NCBI GenBank assembly: GCA_039186435.1 | Contig: JBCDAA010000228.1 | Span: forward strand, 1-14,448 | Source: JALVDI01 sp039186435 | GTDB taxonomy: Bacteria > Myxococcota_A > Polyangia > Polyangiales > Houyiibacteriaceae | DNA: 14,448 nucleotides | Direction of reading: 5' to 3' | Shown here: piece after piece, positions 5,932-12,532 of the stretch | Numbering within the stretch: the stretch's first letter is position 1 | Layout: each line of letters begins with the position of its first letter | Translations under genes and position numbers: made by a program | The notes under the pieces: generated by a model | Seen by the model: the letters and a program-made list of their open reading frames with translations, nothing else | What the model was told of the DNA's origin: nothing | Databases searched by the model: none

Positions 5932-7947
5932 TTAGAAGCGGGGCGAGAGACGGTTATAGCGGCTCGCGATCGTTGATTCGAGGCGCGCTTTCGCTTCGGG
6001 GGACACATTCGTTTCGGCGAGGTTGACCCAGCGTAGCTCCGGTAACCACTCGAGCTCCGGGACGATCGCGTCGGTGATTCGGGTTCGCCGCAGGTCGATG
6101 CCGCGGAGCGCTCGAAACCTCCGGATGGATGCAAGACCCGCATCATCGATGGGTGTTCCGCAAAGGTTGAGTGTTTGAAGTGCGGGAAAGGTCGCGCCGG
6201 CGAGCGACGTCACCGCGGAGTCCTCCAAATCGATCCGCCGAAGTCTTGGGAGCACGAGCTCGCGAAGGGACTCGACAGCGGTCATCGCCAACGAGAGAGC
6301 CTCGAGGCTGGTGCATTCAGTGAGAGACGCGAGTCCTGAACTCGTGACGCCGGTCGCGGCGAGGTACAGCTCCGTGAGCGGCAAGTTCATCACGGCAGCG
6401 AGGTCGCGATCACGAGTTGGCGTGTCGGTTAGAACGAGTCGCTCAAGACCCGCAAGCGTCGCGAGCGGGGCGAGATCCTTCACCGCGGTGCCCATGAGGT
6501 TGAGGGAGCGCAGCGGCAGGTTCACCAGGGCTTGCAGGTCGCTCACCGCTGCGTCGGTCAGATCGAGATCTTCCAGGTGACGAAGATCTGCGACGGCGGC
6601 TGGGAGACGCCTGATGCGAAGTCGGCGGAGCCCTGGAAAACGCGAGAGCGTCTCGCCGGTGGCGGCAGTTCGCGCGATGTCGAGACGCTCCAGCCCTGGA
6701 GCCTCGAGCTGCGCGAGGCCTTCATCGGTCACGCCCCATCCACGAAGGGTAAGCGAGCGAAGCAAAGGTACGTTCCGAACCGCGGCCAATCCCGCGTCGG
6801 TGCCGTGAAACGAAGCTTCGCGTAGACGAGGAAAACTCTGCAGCGCCTCTCCCGTGAAGCGAGACGAGCCCACTTGAAGCACCTCAAGCCCTCGCCGGAG
6901 GTGATGAAACGCTGCATCGCTCACGTTTCCAACCGAGAGCACCCGCAGTTGGTAGTTCGCCGAGAGCGCGCGCACCCCATCGTCGGAGAGTTGAAACGCG
7001 GCGAGCTGCTGCACCCAGTCCGCCCGTCTCGCGATCTCGTCGCCTCCATTGGGCACCGTCAGCCCAATCACGTTGTGGCGTTGCAGTCGCGCCCAAAGCT
7101 CTTCGGTGAGTGCATCCGCATGCACCGTTACGCTGAGACCGCCCGCGAGCGATCCGAGGTAGCGCGCGTCCCTGGACACGCGAAGGTCTGCGCCAACGAC
7201 GCGACCTCGGAAGTACACGCGCCCCTGCTGCGGGCGTAGTTCGCTGCTGTGGTCGGACGAGACCGGAAGCCACCCGAGGGTGCCGTGGTGACCCCACGCG
7301 TCGACTTGGCATAGCGATCCGCGCACGATTTGCTGAAGCGTCGTGAGCTGCTGCTCTTCGAGGTAGCGGAGCTTGTGAGTGACGTGGGCCGGGTCGTAGA
7401 GGCCCAGGGCGGTGGCGCGGCGTGTCACCGGGTGCTTGTCATCAAACCACTCTCCATTCGGGCCAAAGAGTTCTCCCTTCGGTCCGACTTCGACCTCCTC
7501 AAGTTCGTCTTCGAACGAGCGCAGTGCCGCTTCCTCGGATACGTGCGCAATGACGCCCAAGGGTGCTTCACAAAATAGCCACGGCGGGGCCGGTCGCGCT
7601 CGCGACTCTCGCTCGATCTGATCGAGCGCGAGGACGATCTTGCGGAGCGTCTGTTTGGGAATCCAGGTGGCCCACCCCATGTCCGGAATGCCAATGCACA
7701 CAAAAGGTCCGTCGGCTCGTTCGCCGGTCACCTGCGCCCAGCGCATGCGGGCGTGGCTTTCGGAGGGCGCCGAATCGATCCACAGGTGCGTTTCGCTCCG
7801 AAGAAACTCCTCCCGCGCGTTCGTATCCTTCATCGCGCCGACAAATGTTCCGAGCGCCTGCATCCGCGCGGGCACTTGCAGCCAAACGTCTCCCATCGCG
7901 TTTTCTCTGCGCGAGATGACCACTCCGTCGAACAACAGCAGCCGCAT
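5932..7947 (-). CDS. Leucine-rich-repeat protein with unassigned N-terminal half
   Basis: Product of 671 residues. About 15 leucine-rich repeats of L-x-x-L-x-L-x-x-T/S type span residues 334-650, such as L-E-D-L-D-L near 458 and L-Q-T-L-N-L near 590. They have the short, variable spacing of bacterial RI-like or internalin-like LRRs. Residues 1-330 are a mixed alpha/beta, Trp-rich region that I cannot assign. It resembles neither a kinase, an F-box nor a ubiquitin ligase domain. No signal peptide or membrane helix is visible, so the protein is probably cytoplasmic or exported by another route. LRRs usually bind proteins. ATG at 7947 has GAGG five bases upstream. The gene begins 37 bases after the rhomboid gene and is the last of the minus-strand series. 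Confidence 0.88.
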   Translation of the reverse strand: MRLLLFDGVVISRRENAMGDVWLQVPARMQALGTFVGAMKDTNAREEFLRSETHLWIDSAPSESHARMRWAQVTGERADGPFVCIGIPDMGWATWIPKQTLRKIVLALDQIERESRARPAPPWLFCEAPLGVIAHVSEEAALRSFEDELEEVEVGPKGELFGPNGEWFDDKHPVTRRATALGLYDPAHVTHKLRYLEEQQLTTLQQIVRGSLCQVDAWGHHGTLGWLPVSSDHSSELRPQQGRVYFRGRVVGADLRVSRDARYLGSLAGGLSVTVHADALTEELWARLQRHNVIGLTVPNGGDEIARRADWVQQLAAFQLSDDGVRALSANYQLRVLSVGNVSDAAFHHLRRGLEVLQVGSSRFTGEALQSFPRLREASFHGTDAGLAAVRNVPLLRSLTLRGWGVTDEGLAQLEAPGLERLDIARTAATGETLSRFPGLRRLRIRRLPAAVADLRHLEDLDLTDAAVSDLQALVNLPLRSLNLMGTAVKDLAPLATLAGLERLVLTDTPTRDRDLAAVMNLPLTELYLAATGVTSSGLASLTECTSLEALSLAMTAVESLRELVLPRLRRIDLEDSAVTSLAGATFPALQTLNLCGTPIDDAGLASIRRFRALRGIDLRRTRITDAIVPELEWLPELRWVNLAETNVSPEAKARLESTIASRYNRLSPRF

Positions 7948-7984
7948 TCGTGCCTCAACCTCGCACGCTGGACTCAGCGAGCAA

Positions 7985-8614
7985 TCAAGCCGTGCTCTTC
8001 CGCGGCAGAAGCGCGTACGCGAGACCGATCCCCGCGAGGAACCCTCCGAGGTGCGCGAAGGGCGCGACAGCGACGACTGCGCTGAGAGACAGATACGCCA
8101 GCCCGAGCTGCAACAGAAGCCAGACCAGCACGAAGGCGAAGGTCGGCACTTCGACGAGCTGCACCACCACGAGGTAGGGCGTCCACGTCACGATCTTTCG
8201 CGATGGCCCAAGAACCACCGCGGCCGCGAGAACCCCTGAAATCGCGCTGCTCGCGCCTACCATCGGCAGGTTGCTTTGCGTGTCGACGAGAACCTTGGCG
8301 ACACCTCCACCAAGCGCAGCGAGCACAAAGAGCGCGAGAAAACGACCGTGCCCAAGCACGTCCTCGACGCCGGGCCCAAAGACGTTGAGGAAGAGGAGGT
8401 TGCCGAGCAGGTGAAGAACGCTCGCGTGAACGAGGGGATGTGTGATGAGGCCGAGCACGCCCGTCCCTTGAAGGCGCGCCGGCGTGAGTCCGAGGAGTTC
8501 CGTGGCTGCCGGCCACATCAGCTGCACGCCGAAAACGACGACGAGCAGTGCAAGAATTCCCCAGGTCGCCCACGGCCGAAGGCGTAGCTCACGCCGATCG
8601 CGAACCGGGATCAA
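7985..8614 (-). CDS. Rhomboid-family intramembrane serine protease
   Basis: A compact 209-residue membrane protein with about six hydrophobic helices (near 16-34, 55-79, 91-110, 118-137, 146-176 and 180-203). Rhomboid signatures are present: H63 and H68-L-L-G-N72 in helix 2, the catalytic Ser122 in G-A-S-S-A-I-S-G (120-127), and His188 in A-H-L-G-G-F-L-A-G (187-195). The family cleaves substrates inside or near the membrane. Ser123 replaces the usual glycine of G-x-S-G, a tolerated variation, so activity is likely. The length is that of a minimal bacterial rhomboid with no extra soluble domain. The TTG start overlaps the stop of the 479-residue lipoprotein gene by four bases (TTGA), implying translational coupling. 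Its substrate is unknown. Confidence 0.9.
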   Translation of the reverse strand: MIPVRDRRELRLRPWATWGILALLVVVFGVQLMWPAATELLGLTPARLQGTGVLGLITHPLVHASVLHLLGNLLFLNVFGPGVEDVLGHGRFLALFVLAALGGGVAKVLVDTQSNLPMVGASSAISGVLAAAVVLGPSRKIVTWTPYLVVVQLVEVPTFAFVLVWLLLQLGLAYLSLSAVVAVAPFAHLGGFLAGIGLAYALLPRKSTA

Positions 8615-10050
8615 CGTCCTGCCGGGACCAGCTGGGTGAGGTGCGCCAGTCCATGCCGGTTGGCCGCCAGTCGAAAGGTCACGCTGTGCTGTGTGTCCGC
8701 GCTCCAGGACAGGCAGAGTGGAGCTCGTTCATTCGTGGCACCTGTGTCCCGAACCCACGGCAGGGCAGCGATCATCGGGGGGTCGAGAAAGAGCAACCCC
8801 GCGGCTTCCTCCGGCAGCACACGTGCAGCCTGCGGTACGCCCCGCAGTCCCGCCCGCCGAACCTCGGTCGCGTCGGACGAGATCACGTACGCGTACTCTC
8901 CTTCATCGTCGTACGACCACAGGCGTGCCTCGCCGCAAAGCGATTCGGGAAGATCAACGGCGGAGCAATCGAGCACGTGAGCAACGAGGGTCTGCGCGTA
9001 CGAGGTCGCAAGGAGTTGCTGACCGAACTCCTGGTGGTTCGCGTTGATTCCACCGAAGAGCGCCCACCACGCCTGGTCTTGGGTGCCCAGGGCCAAAAGC
9101 GGACGGGTTTCCCGCGCGTCGCGCAGGCTTTCAGCGATGTCGTCTTCAATCCGGCCCGCGCCTGCGCCGAGCACGAGTTCGGTCAACCACGGGGTGGTCG
9201 ATGCGGCCTGCCACGCCACGACCGCGGTTCGCTCTGGAAGGTCCGGTGGAACAGGCACTGCGGCTTGTGTTGTGCTCCACGTCGCGAACGCGGAGTCCGC
9301 CGCGAAGTAGAGCGTCGCCTCCGCGCGTAGCCCTCGCGGGTCTGGGCGAATCTGGACGTCCGCGTGTTCGGCGTCCAGGGTCATTTCGGTGAGCCACTCG
9401 GCGCGCGCGGTCCCCCATCGCACCACGGCTTCGGGTTCCCCCAGCGTCGGGGCTTCGTCATGACGCGCCCGCTCCCGGCGAATGTTGATCAGGGCGTCCC
9501 GCGATAGATCCTCCACGAAGGATGCAACGCGCCGGCCCCCGCGAGCGAGCAGGTCGCCCGAGACCTCCGCGTAGATTCCGCGCGGCTTTTCTTCTGACGG
9601 CAGCCCGTAGGCGAGCCAGGGAAAGACCTCCGCCAGGAGCTCTGGCGTCGACGCTGCCACGGCGGTCGTTCCGTCCAAGGCGACAGTGCTGCTTTGGGCG
9701 TGCAGCGTGCTGCCACGAGGTCCTTCGCCAGCTCGCCCTTCGACCGGAGCCGTCTTGAAAACCGCAGCGACGCGGTTGTTGTCGAAGATGGCTAGCGTGA
9801 TCGTCGACGTTGGCCGGGGGTGCACATCCGCGGGGATCGAAAGAATATCGGAGAACAGTGCGCTCGGCGTTTCGTAGAGACCTTCCCAAAACGAGCCTTC
9901 GAGCTCCGCGTTGAGATCCCGAAAGAGATCCGCTCCGCCGTGAAGCTCAACCGTCGCCAGAACACCGGGCGGCGGTTCCCCGGGACTTCGATCGACAGCA
10001 GCTTTCGAGCCACAACCAAAAAGAGCGAGGAGCGAGAGCAGCAGCCGCAC
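8611..10050 (-). CDS. Unrecognised 479-residue predicted lipoprotein
   Basis: The N-terminus M-R-L-L-L-S-L-L-A-L-F-G-C gives a short lipoprotein signal with a good L-F-G-C lipobox (Cys13). The rest is a large soluble domain of mixed alpha/beta character with three further cysteines (362, 372 and 446). It resembles no family I can name. Its pattern of beta strands with hydrophobic helices, and a C-terminal strand-rich L-S-W-S-A-D section, recalls large periplasmic lipoproteins of myxobacteria (DUF3352-like), but weakly. Glycine at position +2 allows outer-membrane sorting. GTG at 10050 is required, since a stop lies just upstream in frame and the signal peptide starts here. Its Shine-Dalgarno is poor: GAGG touches the start codon. 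A 12-bp inverted repeat brackets the start. Four-base overlap with the rhomboid gene couples the two. Confidence 0.84.
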   Translation of the reverse strand: MRLLLSLLALFGCGSKAAVDRSPGEPPPGVLATVELHGGADLFRDLNAELEGSFWEGLYETPSALFSDILSIPADVHPRPTSTITLAIFDNNRVAAVFKTAPVEGRAGEGPRGSTLHAQSSTVALDGTTAVAASTPELLAEVFPWLAYGLPSEEKPRGIYAEVSGDLLARGGRRVASFVEDLSRDALINIRRERARHDEAPTLGEPEAVVRWGTARAEWLTEMTLDAEHADVQIRPDPRGLRAEATLYFAADSAFATWSTTQAAVPVPPDLPERTAVVAWQAASTTPWLTELVLGAGAGRIEDDIAESLRDARETRPLLALGTQDQAWWALFGGINANHQEFGQQLLATSYAQTLVAHVLDCSAVDLPESLCGEARLWSYDDEGEYAYVISSDATEVRRAGLRGVPQAARVLPEEAAGLLFLDPPMIAALPWVRDTGATNERAPLCLSWSADTQHSVTFRLAANRHGLAHLTQLVPAGR

Positions 10051-10081
10051 CCTCGCGGCTTACCACTCTTCGCTCCTCGCT
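10024..10081 (-). repeat. 12-bp inverted repeat around the 479-residue lipoprotein start
   Basis: AGCGAGGAGCGA (10024-10035) and TCGCTCCTCGCT (10070-10081) are perfect reverse complements separated by 34 bases. In the mRNA the loop holds the GTG start at 10050 and its surroundings. The inner arm encodes Leu/Ser codons of the signal peptide. Folding could modulate translation, or the repeat may be a by-product of GAG/CTC-rich sequence. Confidence 0.5.
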
Positions 10082-10114
10082 GCTCGTCTCGATGCCTCCG
10101 AGTCTGGTTGCCTC

Positions 10115-11068
10115 CTACTCAACCAAGCGCTGTACGTCCTCCACGAAGCTGTCGTGGTTGTGTTCGGCGTAGATGTGCGCCGCGAAGCCTGCGAGAAGAC
10201 CGACGGCGCTGATTCCGGCCGCGACAACTTCCGCGGCGCCGCTGTGGGCGATGGCGTGGGCGATCTCCGCGCCGGTGTGGACCGCCTCGGCCGTCGTCAG
10301 GATGTCCGGGTTGTGGACGATGCGGTTGTGGGTGCTGTGCTTTTCGAGCGTGCGCCGTGCCATGGAGTCTTCGCCGAGGGCTCCGAACTCACGCCGAATC
10401 GCGCTCTCCGCAACGGAGGGGAAGTCGCCGGGCTCCCAGCTCTGCGTGTTCATCTGTTCGCGGTGCGATTGCCACGCTTCGATCTGGTCGTTCAGACCTT
10501 CACGGACCTCTGCGGCGAGCTCCTGACGAGTAGTGCCTCGCGCGCTGGCGAACTCGTCCATCGCGATCGCGAGGGGACTTCCCTCCGGCGCCTCGAGCGC
10601 GAAGGTGAGCTGGTCGCGAAGATGCGTGAGCTTTTCGATCTGGCGGTCGAGTCGTGAGGTGATCACCGCGCGCATTCGCGTTTCGACGCGGGTCTCGACG
10701 CGCTCGGCGATCGCGTGGGCGAGCTCTTCGGCGTCGTCGAGGCTGACGCCTTCGGCATGGAGCTGTCCGATCATCTGGCGCTCGCTAATGCCCGCCAAGG
10801 CACGCATGCTCGAACGGTCCTGGGCGATCTGCGTGGTCGCCATGCTGACCGAGTCGAGGTTTCGAAAGCTGCGGGCGAGACGCTGAGCGGCACGGCGAAC
10901 GCCTCGTCCGCTCGGACGCGCGCGGGTCAGCTGGACGTCGCTCGACTGAACCGCGCGATCACGGACCTCGTCGGGGCTTGGCTGCGTTTCGGTGGGCGCG
11001 ACGGGCGCTGCCGTCGGGGTCGAGACAAGGGTCGGCTGCGGCGACTGAATTCGAACGGGATCGGGCAC
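10115..11068 (-). CDS. Unrecognised 317-residue helical protein with hydrophobic, His-rich end
   Basis: No family recognised. Residues 1-45 are Pro/Thr/Gln-rich and probably disordered. Residues 50-72 are strongly basic. Residues 85-240 are mostly charged helices, including a likely coiled coil (112-158). Residues 260-300 are an Ala/Gly-rich hydrophobic helical hairpin, and the whole C-terminus (244-305) carries about ten histidines. There is no Sec signal. A disordered start, coiled coil and late hydrophobic hairpin are seen in some secreted effectors and translocators, but nothing nearby encodes a secretion system, so this is only a possibility. GTG at 11068 has GGAGAA five bases upstream. 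Third-position G/C bias supports this strand. The gene lies 58 bases after the dehydrogenase gene and 64 before the lipoprotein gene. Confidence 0.78.
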   Translation of the reverse strand: MPDPVRIQSPQPTLVSTPTAAPVAPTETQPSPDEVRDRAVQSSDVQLTRARPSGRGVRRAAQRLARSFRNLDSVSMATTQIAQDRSSMRALAGISERQMIGQLHAEGVSLDDAEELAHAIAERVETRVETRMRAVITSRLDRQIEKLTHLRDQLTFALEAPEGSPLAIAMDEFASARGTTRQELAAEVREGLNDQIEAWQSHREQMNTQSWEPGDFPSVAESAIRREFGALGEDSMARRTLEKHSTHNRIVHNPDILTTAEAVHTGAEIAHAIAHSGAAEVVAAGISAVGLLAGFAAHIYAEHNHDSFVEDVQRLVE

Positions 11069-11126
11069 GAGAGTTCTCCGGGTTGGTTGCCGGCTTCTCG
11101 TGCGCGCTCAGTGCGGGTTGCGGCCT

Positions 11127-12494
11127 CTACGCGATGTAGACGGTCTTCTGGTTCACAAACTCGAGGATTCCGAGGTCCGAGAGCTCTCGCCCGTAGCCGC
11201 TGTCGCGAATCCCGCCGAAGGGAAGGCGCGGATCGCTTCGCACGAAGGCGTTGACGAAGCAGCAGCCCGCTTCGAGCTCCTCTTCGGCGATACGGCGTCC
11301 GCGCTCGAGGTCGGCGGTCATGACGCAAGCGCCGAGTCCAAAGGGCGTGTCGTTGGCGATGCGAATGGCGTCGGCTTCGTCCTTGGCGCGGATGATGGAG
11401 CCCACCGGGCCAAAGAGCTCTTCCTCGTACGCGGGAATGCCCGGTCCGACATGGGCGAGAAGAGTCGCCGGGTAGAATGCCCCAGGGCTATCGGGAAGGG
11501 TCCCTCCCACAAGGAGGCGCGCTCCTGCAGCGATGGATCGTTCGACCTGGTTGTGAAGGGCGTCGCGAAGGTCGAAACGAGCCTGCGGTCCGATGTCGGT
11601 CGCTTCGTCGAGGGGATCGCCCATCACGCGCGCTTCGAACTCCGCTTGGACGGCTTCGACGAAGGTGTCATGGACCGCGTCGACGACGACGTAGCGTTTC
11701 GCGGCGATGCAGCTCTGGCCGCTGTTGAGCAAACGACTGGTGGCGCAGACCTTGGCGGCGAGGGCGATGTCGGCGTCTTCGAGCACGACGTAGGGGTCGC
11801 TTCCGCCGAGCTCGAGGACGACCTTTTTGAGCATGGAGCCTGCTTTGGCGGCGACGGCGCGACCGGCGGGCGTGCTTCCGGTAAGCGTGACCGCGGCGAT
11901 CGCGGGGTGCTCAATGATGCTGGCGACGGCGGCGGTGTCGACGCGAAGGGACACAAAGAGGTCGTTCGGAAAGCCCGCGTCGCGAACGACGGCTTCGACC
12001 GCTTCCGCGCAGCCCGGGACGTTGCTCGCGTGTTTGAGAATGCCGCCGTTGCCCGCCATGAGGGCGGGCGCGAGAAATCGGAAGACCTGCCAAAGAGGAT
12101 AGTTCCACGGCATGATGGCGAGCACGACGCCGAGGGGGCGGTGTGCGATGTAGCTTTCGCGCGCGTCCGTTTCGATAACGCGCCGCGCGAGCATGGACTC
12201 CGCCTGGTCCGCGTAGAAGTCACAGACGAGCGCGCACTTTTGAACTTCGCCGCGCGCTTCACGGATCGGTTTGCCCATCTCCATCGTCATGAGCTTCGCG
12301 TAAGGCTCAACGCGCTCGCGGAGGATCGCGGCGGCCGCTCGCATGTGTTTGGCACGTTCCTCAAACGTCGTGCGACGCCACGCGCGCTGCGCCGCCGACG
12401 CGGCTTCCAGGGTTTGGGCGACCGCCTCTGGCGAGTGGTGCTCGTAGGTCTTAAGCGTCTCGCCGGTGGCGGGGTTCACAACGACAAAGGCCAT
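11127..12494 (-). CDS. gabD: Succinate-semialdehyde-type aldehyde dehydrogenase
   Basis: Product of 455 residues, the usual length of the short SSADH (GabD1/Sad) type. The enzyme should oxidise an aldehyde, probably succinate semialdehyde, to the acid with NAD(P)+. Visible residues are P-W-N (129-131) with catalytic Asn131, K154 in the cofactor site (I-L-K-H-A-S-N-V-P), G-S-T-P-A-G (206-211), the general base Glu228 in E-L-G-G-S-D-P, and the nucleophile Cys262 in G-Q-S-C-I-A-A-K-R. The end, with F-G-G-I-R-D-S-G-Y-G-R-E-L and a final N-Q-K-T-V-Y-I, is characteristic of this subgroup. The frame opens 30 codons further upstream, but that version would run into the helicase gene. ATG 12494 has AAAGGA six bases upstream, so it is preferred. 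Exact substrate is inferred. Confidence 0.95.
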   Translation of the reverse strand: MAFVVVNPATGETLKTYEHHSPEAVAQTLEAASAAQRAWRRTTFEERAKHMRAAAAILRERVEPYAKLMTMEMGKPIREARGEVQKCALVCDFYADQAESMLARRVIETDARESYIAHRPLGVVLAIMPWNYPLWQVFRFLAPALMAGNGGILKHASNVPGCAEAVEAVVRDAGFPNDLFVSLRVDTAAVASIIEHPAIAAVTLTGSTPAGRAVAAKAGSMLKKVVLELGGSDPYVVLEDADIALAAKVCATSRLLNSGQSCIAAKRYVVVDAVHDTFVEAVQAEFEARVMGDPLDEATDIGPQARFDLRDALHNQVERSIAAGARLLVGGTLPDSPGAFYPATLLAHVGPGIPAYEEELFGPVGSIIRAKDEADAIRIANDTPFGLGACVMTADLERGRRIAEEELEAGCCFVNAFVRSDPRLPFGGIRDSGYGRELSDLGILEFVNQKTVYIA

Positions 12495-12500
12495 GGCGGA

Positions 12501-12506
12501 TCCTTT
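12501..12506 (-). promoter_or_regulatory. Shine-Dalgarno of the aldehyde dehydrogenase gene
   Basis: AAAGGA on the minus strand, six bases before ATG 12494. It supports this start over the longer in-frame version reaching 12584. Confidence 0.65.
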
Positions 12507-12516
12507 CTCACGTTTA

Positions 12517-12529
12517 GGCACCGAGTGCC
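12517..12529 (-). promoter_or_regulatory. Small hairpin between helicase and dehydrogenase genes
   Basis: GGCAC and GTGCC pair over a three-base loop within the 38-base gap, just after the helicase stop and just before the next gene's ribosome binding site. There is no T run, so it is not an intrinsic terminator. It might limit read-through or protect the downstream message, or be fortuitous. Confidence 0.28.
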
Positions 12530-12532
12530 ACT

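Noticed and set aside
7949..7967. CGTGC/GCACG five-pair hairpin over the LRR gene's ribosome binding site
   Set aside because: The stem is short with a nine-base loop; common by chance in this composition.
8548..9330. 260-codon plus-strand frame opposite the lipoprotein gene
   Set aside because: It crosses the boundary of two real minus-strand genes, has no domain, and shows shadow-type composition.
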